NCBI GenBank assembly: GCA_003554005.1
Contig: PWEU01000379.1
Coordinates: forward strand, 1-8,506
Length of the DNA stretch: 8,506 nucleotides
From: Nitriliruptoraceae bacterium
GTDB taxonomy: Bacteria > Actinomycetota > Nitriliruptoria > Nitriliruptorales > Nitriliruptoraceae
Direction: 5' to 3'
Below the pieces are notes generated by a model. It was not told where the DNA came from. It ran no database searches and saw nothing but the letters and a program-made list of their open reading frames with translations. The position numbers were made by a program, and so were the translations under genes. Positions 1-6,219 of this stretch are shown here, in pieces; position 1 is the first letter of the stretch; the number at the start of each line of letters is the position of its first letter.

Positions 1-537
1 CTGGCGCTGCGGACCCAGCAGGTCATCGCCCACGAGACCGATGTGCCGGCCACCGTCGACCCGTTGGCGGGCAGCTACCTCATCGAGTCGCTGACCGACC
101 GCATCGAGGCCGGCGTGCAGGGCTACCTCGACCGGATCGACGAGATGGGCGGTGCGGTCAGCGCCATCGAGGAGGGCTTCCAGAAGTCCGAGATCGAACG
201 TGCCGCCTACGAACTCGCCAAGAGCATCGACAGCGGCGAGCAGGTCGTGGTCGGCGTCAACCGCTTCCAGCAGGAGTCCGAGGACGTGCAGCCGGACCTG
301 CAACGCATCGATGAGGCGATCCGTCAGCAACAGATCGACCGGATCGACGCGATCAAGCGGGAGCGCGATCAGGGTGGGGTCGATGACGCCCTGACGGCGG
401 TCCGTGCCGCCGCACGCAGCGACGACAACCTGCTGGTCCCGATGCGCGATGCGTTGCAGCGTCGGGCCACCCTGCAGGAGGTCTGCGACGTGCTGCGTGA
501 CGAGTACGGGGGCTACGTCCCCCACGACGTCTTCTGA
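1..537 (+). CDS. Acyl-CoA mutase (methylmalonyl-CoA mutase type) large subunit, C-terminal part
   Basis: The reading frame is open from base 1, so the start lies upstream; 178 codons and a TGA stop are present. The segment RTQQVIAHET followed by ATVDPLAGSYLIE is the hallmark of the late TIM-barrel part of B12-dependent acyl-CoA mutases, and VVVGVNRF and the final LRDEYGGYVPHDVF match the end of the substrate-binding subunit. These enzymes rearrange methylmalonyl-CoA to succinyl-CoA, or isobutyryl-/2-hydroxyisobutyryl-CoA to linear isomers, in the cytoplasm using adenosylcobalamin. The protein stops right after the barrel and linker, so the B12-binding domain must be a separate subunit, which is not downstream here. 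Substrate-determining residues lie mostly upstream of the window, so the exact substrate is open; the methylmalonyl type is favoured by overall likeness and by the carboxylase subunit nearby. Confidence 0.9.
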   Translation: MALRTQQVIAHETDVPATVDPLAGSYLIESLTDRIEAGVQGYLDRIDEMGGAVSAIEEGFQKSEIERAAYELAKSIDSGEQVVVGVNRFQQESEDVQPDLQRIDEAIRQQQIDRIDAIKRERDQGGVDDALTAVRAAARSDDNLLVPMRDALQRRATLQEVCDVLRDEYGGYVPHDVF

Positions 538-590
538 CCCGCGAGCCCGCTGCACCCAGGTGACCGCGACGATGGCCCCGGTCCGCTCGC

Positions 591-596
591 TACCGT
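591..596 (+). promoter_or_regulatory. Possible -10 element (TACCGT) upstream of lpdA
   Basis: TACCGT fits the actinobacterial TAnnnT consensus and lies 43 bases before the GTG of lpdA, in the 102-base gap after the mutase gene. No convincing -35 hexamer is visible at the usual distance. A 6-bp inverted repeat (CGGTCC at 579-584, GGACCG at 599-604) brackets it. This is a weak call; the gene might also be co-transcribed with the mutase. Confidence 0.2.
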
Positions 597-639
597 GGGG
601 ACCGTCTGACCGTCGACGCCGGACCAGGAGTTGTGACAG

Positions 640-2046
640 GTGAGCCAGCGCATCGTGATCCTCGGTGGTGGTCCTGCCGGCTACGAAGCGGCCCTGGTCG
701 CCGCCGAGCTGGGTGCGGACGTGTCGATCGTGGCGGACGAGGGCCTCGGTGGGAACTGTGTCCTGTGGGACTGTGTGCCGTCGAAGGCGCTCATCGTCGC
801 GGCGGAAGCGATGGGGTGGGTGAACACCGCCGAGGCCATGGGCGTCCGTGCCGATGTCCAGGGGGTCGACATCAGTGCGGTCGTGGACTACCGGAAGGTC
901 GCGACCAACGTCCTCGAACTCGGCGCCTCGCAGTCCCGGGACATCGAAGGCAAGGTCCGCGGTGGCGGCGTCGATCTGGTCCGCGGTCGTGGCCACATCT
1001 CGGCCGCACACGAGGTCACCGTCGACCTCGAGGAGGGCGGCCAACGGACACTCCAGGCCGACCATCTGCTCATCGCGACCGGCTCCACCGCGCGGGTGCT
1101 GCCCTTCTTCGAGCCGGACGGTGACCGGGTGCTGGTCGGCCAGCAGGTCTACGGCCTGCCGGAGGTTCCCGAGCACCTGATCGTGGTCGGTTCCGGTGCG
1201 ACCGGCGCGGAGTTCGCGCATGCCTTCAAGCGGTTCGGTGCCGCGGTCACGTTGGTGTCGTCCCGCGACCTGATCATGCCGACGGAGGACCCCGACGCCG
1301 CGCAGGTCATCGAGGACGTCTTCGAGCGTCGCGGCATGACGATCCTGCGCAACGCCCGGGCCATCTCGTGCGAACGGCGTGACGACGAGGTCGTCGTTGG
1401 CTTGAAGGATGGGTCCGAGGTGGTGGGAAGCCACGTGCTGTTCACGGTGGGGCAGGTCCCGACCAGCAGGGAACTCGGGCTCGAGAACGCCGGGATCGAA
1501 CTCGATGCCTGGGGTGGTATCCAGATCGATTCGGTCTCGCGCACCTCCAGCGGCTGGGTCTACGCCGCTGGTGACGTCACCGGGGGGGTCATGCTCGCCT
1601 CGGTGGCAGCCATGCAGGGACGCCCGGCCATGGGGCACGCGCTCGGACAGGCCGTCCAGCCGATCCGGTGGGACTCGGTCGCCGGGACGATCTTCACCGA
1701 TCCCGAGGTCGCGACCGTCGGGCTGTCGCCGTCGGAGGCGGAAGCGGCCGGTTTCCCGGTGGAGACGGCACGCCTGGACTTCCGCGGCAACCCGCGAGCC
1801 AAGATGGGCCACGGTCTGGACGGGTTCGTCAAGGTCCACGCCATGGTGGGTTCCGGCACGGTGGTCGGCGGCGTGGTCGTCTCCAAGCGAGCCAGTGATC
1901 TGATCCAACCCCTGGCCGTCGCCGTGCAGAACCGGCTCAGCGTGTCGCAGGTCGCACAGACCATGACCGTCTACCCGTCCATGGCGGGGTCCGTCGCCGA
2001 ATGCGCACGGATGCTGATGGCGCGTCTGGATCCCCAGCGGCGGTGA
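640..2046 (+). CDS. lpdA: LpdA-like NAD(P)H-quinone dehydrogenase (flavoprotein disulfide reductase family)
   Basis: The 468-residue product is a class I flavoprotein disulfide reductase, closest in my recognition to mycobacterial LpdA (Rv3303c), an NAD(P)H-dependent quinone reductase. Seen in order: FAD-binding GGGPAGYEAA (residues 9-18), redox pair C40-x4-C45 in GGNCVLWDCVPSK, the NAD(P)-binding Rossmann motif VVGSGATGAEF (about 183-193), the second FAD motif YAAGDVTGG (about 308-316), and a C-terminal dimerisation domain. Where dihydrolipoamide dehydrogenases have the catalytic His-Pro...Glu pair, this protein has VYPSMAGS (444-451), so His and Glu are replaced; that argues against lipoamide activity and for the quinone-reducing subgroup. 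Mycobacterial LpdA, as I recall, lacks the first cysteine, whereas both are present here. The GTG start is fixed by AGGAG at 626-630, nine bases upstream. The Rv2466c-like gene follows after 91 bases on the same strand. Confidence 0.9.
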   Translation: MSQRIVILGGGPAGYEAALVAAELGADVSIVADEGLGGNCVLWDCVPSKALIVAAEAMGWVNTAEAMGVRADVQGVDISAVVDYRKVATNVLELGASQSRDIEGKVRGGGVDLVRGRGHISAAHEVTVDLEEGGQRTLQADHLLIATGSTARVLPFFEPDGDRVLVGQQVYGLPEVPEHLIVVGSGATGAEFAHAFKRFGAAVTLVSSRDLIMPTEDPDAAQVIEDVFERRGMTILRNARAISCERRDDEVVVGLKDGSEVVGSHVLFTVGQVPTSRELGLENAGIELDAWGGIQIDSVSRTSSGWVYAAGDVTGGVMLASVAAMQGRPAMGHALGQAVQPIRWDSVAGTIFTDPEVATVGLSPSEAEAAGFPVETARLDFRGNPRAKMGHGLDGFVKVHAMVGSGTVVGGVVVSKRASDLIQPLAVAVQNRLSVSQVAQTMTVYPSMAGSVAECARMLMARLDPQRR

Positions 2047-2066
2047 CACCGACGCGTTGAGAGGCC

Positions 2067-2102
2067 CACAGGGGACATCTGCGGCCTCCGCGACCCTCTG
2101 TG
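2067..2102 (+). other. Bipartite hairpin between lpdA and the Rv2466c-like gene
   Basis: CACAGGGG (2067-2074) pairs with CCCTCTGTG (2094-2102) as an 8-bp stem with one bulged T. Inside it GCGG-CCT-CCGC (2081-2091) forms a second small stem. The element fills much of the 91-base gap and ends 25 bases before the Shine-Dalgarno AAGGA (2128-2132) of the next gene. No T tract follows, so it is either a weak, non-canonical terminator or processing site for lpdA, or a leader structure of the next gene. GC-rich DNA produces such stems by chance. Confidence 0.3.
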
Positions 2103-2137
2103 CTTGTCCACGCAACATCCTTCCGGCAAGGAACCCC

Positions 2138-2857
2138 ATGTCTGACGCGTCCACTCCATCCCACACCGCCGACGTCGAGTTCTTCTTCGACCCGGTCTGT
2201 CCGTTCTGCTGGCAGACCTCCCAGTGGGTACGCCAGGTCGCACGACTGCGTGATCTGGACGTGCGGTGGCGTTTCATCTCGCTGCGGTTCCTCAACGAAC
2301 CGATCGGCTACGACGACCTGCCGGCCAACTACCCCGAGGCACACGCGCAGGGCACCCGTCTCCTGCGGGTCGCCGCGGCCACCCGTGCCGCCCACGGCCA
2401 CGAGGCGGTCGGTCGCCTCTACCGGGCCATGGGTGAGGCCATCTGGGAGGTCGACCCGCCCGGGGACGGCAGCTTCCCCGCGATCCTCGAGCGCCACGCG
2501 CAGGGCATCGCGATCGAGCCGATCCTGTCGGCGGTGGAGCTCCCGACCGATCTGGCGCAGGCCGCCGACTCGACGGAGTACGACCAGGTGCTCCGCGACG
2601 AGACGGCCGAAGCCCTGTCCCGCGCCGGAGATGACGTCGGCACCCCGATCATCTCGTTGTCGCCACCCGACGGGCCGGCGTTCTTCGGGCCGGTCATCTC
2701 CGACCTGCCGTCCGACGAGGACGCCGTTGAGTTGTGGGACGCGATGGTGACGCTGTCGAAGTGGCCGGGGTTCGCCGAACTGAAGCGCAGCCTGCGGACG
2801 ATCCCGGATATCCGCAGCATGGCGCGACTCCGGGACCGGTCGACCACGGCTGCCTGA
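2138..2857 (+). CDS. DsbA-family mycothiol-dependent nitroreductase (Rv2466c-like)
   Basis: The 239-residue protein has a thioredoxin fold with an inserted helical domain. The active site is C21-P-F-C24 in FFFDPVCPFCWQTSQW, near the N-terminus after the first strand, and the cis-proline loop is VGTP (P170) followed by AFFGPVIS. The FDP-CP-CW, RFISLRFLNE and GTP...FFGPV pattern matches mycobacterial Rv2466c, which takes electrons from mycothiol and reduces nitro compounds and other electrophiles in the cytoplasm. No signal peptide is present, which argues against a periplasmic Dsb protein. The reading frame is open further upstream, but ATG 2138 is preferred because AAGGA (2128-2132) lies five bases before it and the upstream 27 codons show no family likeness. 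It may share a transcript with lpdA; both are redox proteins. The reducing partner is inferred from the family. Confidence 0.88.
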   Translation: MSDASTPSHTADVEFFFDPVCPFCWQTSQWVRQVARLRDLDVRWRFISLRFLNEPIGYDDLPANYPEAHAQGTRLLRVAAATRAAHGHEAVGRLYRAMGEAIWEVDPPGDGSFPAILERHAQGIAIEPILSAVELPTDLAQAADSTEYDQVLRDETAEALSRAGDDVGTPIISLSPPDGPAFFGPVISDLPSDEDAVELWDAMVTLSKWPGFAELKRSLRTIPDIRSMARLRDRSTTAA

Positions 2858-2859
2858 GG

Positions 2860-2876
2860 CTGACCCGGCCGGTCAG
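2860..2876. terminator. Possible bidirectional terminator between convergent genes
   Basis: CTGACC (2860-2865) and GGTCAG (2871-2876) form a perfect 6-bp stem around a 5-base GC loop. It lies in the 29-base gap between two convergent genes, where a terminator serving both strands is expected. Neither side has a T run, so it would be a GC-rich, tail-less terminator as often seen in high-GC actinobacteria. Confidence 0.4.
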
Positions 2877-2886
2877 ATGATCACGG

Positions 2887-4647
2887 TCAGGCGTCATCGA
2901 TCCGTGCGAGCACGGCGCCGCTCTGGACCGCGTCACCCGCGCCGAAACCGACCTGGCTGATCACCCCGTCGCGGTGTGCGGTGATGGTGTTCTCCATCTT
3001 CATCGCCTCGAGCACGACGACCAGGTCGCCCGCGATGACCGTGTCGCCCTCTGCGACGGCGTAGGTCACCACCGTGCCCTGCATCGGGGCGACCAGGTCC
3101 TCGGTAGCGGCCGTGACGGCTCCGCTGCTCGACCCGCCGCGGGGGCGCCGACGGACCGGCGCACCACCACCGCCCGAACCGCCCCCGAACTCCCCGAACA
3201 CCCGGACCTCCAGGCGGCGCCCGCCGACCTCGACGGTCAGGTCGCGGGCCGGGCCGGTCTCCGTTGCCTCCCCGTCGCCGGTGGTCTGGGGCTCGAGCCC
3301 GGACAGGTCCCATTCGTTCTCGACCGAGATGGTCGCGTGCTCCGCTGCTGCGAACTGCTCGTTCTCCATCGCCAGCCGGTGGAAGGGCACGGTGGTGGGG
3401 ATGCCGGTCAGGACCAGTTCGTCGAGCGCACGGCGCATCCGCGCCCGTGCACCGTCGCGGGTCTCCGCCCACACGATCAACTTGCCGATCATGGAGTCGT
3501 AGTCGCGTGGCACCTCGTAGCCCGACTCCGCCCCCGTGTCGAACCGCACCCACGGACCCAGGGGCGCGCGCAGTTCATCGATCAGTCCCGGCGTCGGCAT
3601 GAAGTTCGCTGCGGGCTCCTCGGCGTTGATGCGCGCCTCGATGGCATGACCGGTGAGGCGCACGTCCTCCTGCGCGATGCCCATGCCATCCCCGGCGGCG
3701 ATCCGCAGCTGGGCCTGCGCCAGATCGATGCCGGTCACCAGTTCCGTGACCGGGTGCTCGACCTGCAGCCGGGTGTTCATCTCCAGGAAGTAGAAGGTCT
3801 GGCCATCCGCGTCCAGCAGGAACTCGCAGGTGCCGGCGTTGGTGTAGCCCATCTCGATGGCGACCTTGATGGCGGCCGTCCCCATCGCGTCACGTACGGA
3901 CGGCGTGACCCCGGGCGCTGGCGCCTCCTCGACCAGTTTCTGGTGACGGCGCTGCAACGAACAGTCACGCTCGCCGAGGTGGACCATCGTGCCGTCGAGG
4001 TCGCCGAGCACCTGGATCTCGACGTGCCGGGGTCGTTCGAGGTAGCGCTCCAGGTAGCACTCGGCCCGACCGAACGCCGCCTGCGCCTCACGCTCGGCCG
4101 CGGCCAGCGCCTCCTTCATCTGGGGGGCGTTGTGCACCACTTTCATGCCGCGACCACCGCCCCCGAACATCGCCTTGACCGCGACGGGGTAGCCGTGTTC
4201 GTCCCCGAACTCGATGGCGACCGCAGGGTCACTGGTGGGCTCGAGGGTGCCGGGCACCACCGGGACCCCGGCGTTCAGTGCGACCTCCCGCGCCGACAGT
4301 TTGTCGCCCATGCGCCGGATCGCCTCGGCCGGAGGACCCACGAACGTCAACCCGGCCTGCGTGACCGCCGCCGCGAAGTCAGCGTTCTCGGACAGGAAGC
4401 CGTACCCCGGGTGGATCGCGTCGACCCCGGCCTCGGCAGCAACCTCGAGGATGCGGTCGATGTTGAGGTACGACGCGGCGGGCGATGCCGGTCCCAACAG
4501 GTAGGCCTCGTCGGCGAGCCGGACGTGTGGCGCGTCCCGGTCGATGTCGCTGTAGACCGCGACGGCACGGACGCCGAGTTCCTGGCAGGCCCGGATGACC
4601 CGGATCGCGATCTCACCACGGTTGGCAACCAGCACGGCGTCGAACAC
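2887..4647 (-). CDS. Acetyl/propionyl-CoA carboxylase alpha subunit (biotin carboxylase fused to BCCP)
   Basis: The 586-residue cytoplasmic protein carries biotin carboxylase (about 1-445) and a C-terminal biotinyl domain (about 515-586), the actinobacterial AccA/PccA design. It carboxylates its own biotin using ATP and bicarbonate, then passes the carboxyl to acetyl- or propionyl-CoA on a separate beta subunit. Visible motifs: VLVANRGEIA at the N-terminus, HPGYGFLSEN (79-88), ATP-grasp glycine loop GGGGRGM (162-168), ERDCSLQRRHQK (226-237), the catalytic EMNTRLQVEHP (289-299), and EAMKMEN with biotin attachment lysine K550. A glycine-rich stretch (about 488-510) links the domains. The frame is open to 4848, but GTG 4647 is the start because the protein family begins there and GGAAGG lies seven bases upstream. 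With the mutase at the left edge it suggests propionyl-CoA use, though substrate choice lies in the beta subunit, absent here. Confidence 0.93.
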   Translation of the reverse strand: MFDAVLVANRGEIAIRVIRACQELGVRAVAVYSDIDRDAPHVRLADEAYLLGPASPAASYLNIDRILEVAAEAGVDAIHPGYGFLSENADFAAAVTQAGLTFVGPPAEAIRRMGDKLSAREVALNAGVPVVPGTLEPTSDPAVAIEFGDEHGYPVAVKAMFGGGGRGMKVVHNAPQMKEALAAAEREAQAAFGRAECYLERYLERPRHVEIQVLGDLDGTMVHLGERDCSLQRRHQKLVEEAPAPGVTPSVRDAMGTAAIKVAIEMGYTNAGTCEFLLDADGQTFYFLEMNTRLQVEHPVTELVTGIDLAQAQLRIAAGDGMGIAQEDVRLTGHAIEARINAEEPAANFMPTPGLIDELRAPLGPWVRFDTGAESGYEVPRDYDSMIGKLIVWAETRDGARARMRRALDELVLTGIPTTVPFHRLAMENEQFAAAEHATISVENEWDLSGLEPQTTGDGEATETGPARDLTVEVGGRRLEVRVFGEFGGGSGGGGAPVRRRPRGGSSSGAVTAATEDLVAPMQGTVVTYAVAEGDTVIAGDLVVVLEAMKMENTITAHRDGVISQVGFGAGDAVQSGAVLARIDDA

Positions 4648-4817
4648 GGCAGGACCTTCCGGACAGCGGGGTGGGGTGCAGGGGGAACGGCAGCAGCGTA
4701 GTGAGCGCTGGCCCGGACCCTGGTGTCGGCGGCGGTGCGTGTCCATGGCCCGTCCGGAACGTGGCACGCTGGGGATCCGCCGGGCACCGGCGCACGGTCG
4801 CGACGGACAGGATGATG
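4648..4817. promoter_or_regulatory. Divergent promoter region between carboxylase and first cupredoxin
   Basis: This 170-base gap separates two divergently oriented genes and must hold a promoter for each. On the minus strand TACGCT (4700-4695) lies 47 bases before the carboxylase start. On the plus strand CACGCT (4765-4770) lies 47 bases before the cupredoxin start. Both resemble the TAnnnT -10 pattern; no clear -35 partners or operator repeats were found. Exact elements are uncertain. Confidence 0.4.
4655..4660 (-). promoter_or_regulatory. Ribosome binding site deciding the carboxylase start
   Basis: On the minus strand GGAAGG ends seven bases before GTG 4647. It supports this start over the longer open frame reaching 4848, whose extra 67 codons look non-coding. 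Confidence 0.6.
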
Positions 4818-5222
4818 ATGGCGGGTTCGGCGAACACCTCTCGCGCATCGGTGGTGCGACGGTCGCTGCTGATCCTGGCGATGGCGGTCGTCCTCCTCGC
4901 CTGCGGGAACGGCGATGCTGACGGCTCGGGGGCTGACGAGGTTGCGATCAGCGACGACGCCCTGCGGGTGCTTGGCACGGACGACCTGCTGTTCGAACCC
5001 GATGAACTGCACGCACCGGCCGGGGAGATCGAGTTCGCGTTGACCTGCGAGGACAGGGTCCACCACAACCTGGTGATCATCGCAACCGGCGACGAGGTCG
5101 CGGTCTGTGCAGCCGGCGAGACCGGCGTGGGAAGCATCGAACTCGATGCCGGCACCTACGAGTTCGTGTGCACGATCCCCGGTCACTCGGCGACGATGCG
5201 CGGTGAGCTCACGGTCGACTGA
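4818..5222 (+). CDS. Azurin/auracyanin-like cupredoxin lipoprotein
   Basis: The 134-residue product begins with a signal peptide (Arg-Arg, then LLILAMAVVLLA) ending in lipobox LLAC with lipidation cysteine C29, so it is predicted to be exported and anchored to the outer face of the membrane. The mature part is one cupredoxin domain. Type 1 copper ligands are visible: H83 in VHHNLVI, and C118, H123 and M127 in CTIPGHSATM, a C-x4-H-x3-M loop like that of azurin. C77 and C97 could form a disulfide. Likely role is single-electron transfer or copper binding; the partner is unknown. Start choice is uncertain: ATG 4818 sits six bases after the AGG of GGACAGG (4805-4811); ATG 4812/4815 and GTG 4854 (giving MRRSLL, as in the next gene, but without a ribosome site) are alternatives. 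A second cupredoxin follows after 103 bases. Confidence 0.85.
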   Translation: MAGSANTSRASVVRRSLLILAMAVVLLACGNGDADGSGADEVAISDDALRVLGTDDLLFEPDELHAPAGEIEFALTCEDRVHHNLVIIATGDEVAVCAAGETGVGSIELDAGTYEFVCTIPGHSATMRGELTVD

Positions 5223-5263
5223 GGCACCCCACGTGTGATGCCGGAGGGCCACGGCGGTCACGG

Positions 5264-5269
5264 TACGCT
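5264..5269 (+). promoter_or_regulatory. Possible -10 element (TACGCT) upstream of second cupredoxin
   Basis: TACGCT fits TAnnnT, lies 56 bases before the GTG at 5326, and is the same hexamer as the one upstream of the carboxylase gene on the other strand. No good -35 box is seen. The second cupredoxin may thus have its own promoter rather than rely on read-through from the first. Confidence 0.25.
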
Positions 5270-5325
5270 TGCGCCTGCCCTGCAGGTCGTGACGACCTGC
5301 CCGACGACCCTCAAGGAGCGCCGTC

Positions 5326-5844
5326 GTGCGACGTTCCCTCCTCGGTTTCGCTGCCGCAGGCCTTCTGCTTGCCGGCTGTTCCACCATCCCGGCCGGCGCT
5401 GCGGACGCCGAAGGCCTGGAGTGTCCCCCGGGGACCGAGGGTTGCGAATCGATCCAGCCCGTCGGGCCGGGCGGCGAGCTCGAGGTCGAGATGGGCGAGT
5501 TCTTCTTCGAGTGGGTGGACGGTATCGCCGTCACCGGTGACATCGACGTGATCGGCCCGAACGTCGGGAACGATTACCACAACATCGAGTTCATCGGGGC
5601 CGCCGATGGATCGTCGTTCATGGGCGGCACCGACGGCGACGCGGTCGCCGGATCGATGGGTGGTGAGACCGCCGAAGGCAACGTGCTGCTGTTCCCGGGT
5701 GAGTGGACGGTCATTTGCAACGTCCCCGGCCACCGGGAAGCGGGGATGGAGACCACGGTCACCATCTACGCGACCGAGGACGAGGCCCAGGAGGCCCTCG
5801 AGGAGTTGGGGCCGACCGGCCAGGAAGCGGACATGGTGGGCTGA
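5326..5844 (+). CDS. Plastocyanin-like cupredoxin lipoprotein
   Basis: The 172-residue protein has a short lipoprotein signal (MRRSLLGFAAAGLLLAGC, lipidation at C18) and one cupredoxin domain, so it is predicted to sit outside the cell, tethered to the membrane. Copper ligands are H85 in DYHNIEFIG and C131, H136 and M141 in CNVPGHREAGM, a C-x4-H-x4-M loop one residue longer than in the neighbouring cupredoxin. The region between the first His and the Cys holds a Gly/Asp-rich insertion (about 91-118), and an acidic tail of about 22 residues follows the fold. C33 and C40 lie close together near the mature N-terminus. The GTG start is well supported by AAGGAG (5313-5318) seven bases upstream. 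It is probably an electron carrier or copper-handling protein; no oxidase or reductase partner lies in the window. Its stop is one base from the convergent membrane gene. Confidence 0.88.
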   Translation: MRRSLLGFAAAGLLLAGCSTIPAGAADAEGLECPPGTEGCESIQPVGPGGELEVEMGEFFFEWVDGIAVTGDIDVIGPNVGNDYHNIEFIGAADGSSFMGGTDGDAVAGSMGGETAEGNVLLFPGEWTVICNVPGHREAGMETTVTIYATEDEAQEALEELGPTGQEADMVG

Positions 5845-5845
5845 A

Positions 5846-6100
5846 CTAGCCCCCCCACCCGAACAGGTTCGAGCCAGCCCACAGGGTTGCGAGCCACACC
5901 ACCACCAGTGCCATCGGTAGCAGCAGGGTGGTGATCGCCCGGATGCGGTACCACCGCAGGACCAGTGCCGCGATCACGAACCACAACGTGGCGAACACCG
6001 GCAGCGCCCAGGCGGGTGCCAACTGCGGGGTCGTCGGCAGCAGGGCACCCACCATGAGGTGCAGCACCAGCGCACCGATCAGCGTGATGCGTGCCGTGAG
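5846..6100 (-). CDS. Small three-helix membrane protein, 5' end removed by the insertion sequence
   Basis: Eighty-four codons of good coding character remain outside the insertion sequence. They encode three hydrophobic segments: about 4-22 (ITLIGALVLHLMVGALL), 31-49 (WALPVFATLWFVIAALVL) and 56-75 (ITTLLLPMALVVVWLATLW), with a basic loop WYRIR before the third, which suggests a cytoplasmic side there. I do not recognise the family. No ATG, GTG or TTG precedes the first helix within the flank; the frame continues into the insertion sequence as far as a TTG at 6217, which lies in the element's own DNA and is unlikely to be the native start. GTG 6067 and ATG 6055 lie inside helix 1. The gene is therefore probably a disrupted remnant, although a shortened product remains possible. 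It ends one base from the cupredoxin stop, tail to tail. Confidence 0.55.
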   Translation of the reverse strand, partial: LTARITLIGALVLHLMVGALLPTTPQLAPAWALPVFATLWFVIAALVLRWYRIRAITTLLLPMALVVVWLATLWAGSNLFGWGG

Positions 6101-6102
6101 TC
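6098..6102. repeat. Target-site duplication, left copy (GAGTC)
   Basis: GAGTC directly abuts the left inverted repeat and recurs exactly after the right inverted repeat at 8468-8472. With the symmetric CAGGACTCC ends, five bases is the only duplication length that leaves both ends identical. Confidence 0.7.
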
Positions 6103-6121
6103 CAGGACTCCCAGCACCGTG
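6103..6121 (+). repeat. Left terminal inverted repeat of the insertion sequence
   Basis: CAGGACTCCCAGCACCGTG, the exact reverse complement of 8449-8467. It is the likely transposase-binding and cleavage end. Confidence 0.85.
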
Positions 6122-6219
6122 AGATGGGGACCCTGAACCGAAACGGCTGAGAACGCCGCCGGATCGGGTGGTTCTGTTGGTTTCTTGTCGTTGGGGTGCT
6201 CGCTTCCGTGCTCTCAATC

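Noticed and set aside
2974..4701. Long plus-strand open frame (575 codons) opposite the carboxylase
   Set aside because: It lies entirely antisense to a confident biotin carboxylase gene; Arg/Gly/Asp-rich with no domain.
4648..4848. N-terminal extension of the carboxylase upstream of GTG 4647
   Set aside because: The extra 67 codons are Arg/Pro-rich and unlike the family, which begins at FDAVLVANRGEIA; the ribosome site at 4655-4660 supports the shorter form.
4347..5543. Minus-strand open frame spanning the carboxylase 5' end and the cupredoxin gene
   Set aside because: It overlaps two well-supported genes in other frames and shows no domain; the resemblance near its end is only a shifted frame of the carboxylase.
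6098..6103. Six-base target duplication GAGTCC
   Set aside because: The sixth base matches, but using it would make the two inverted repeats unequal by one base; five bases gives symmetric ends.
6101..6217. Membrane protein starting at TTG 6217
   Set aside because: This stretch is the left end of the insertion sequence, so the 39 codons are accidental read-through of mobile DNA; no ribosome site supports it.
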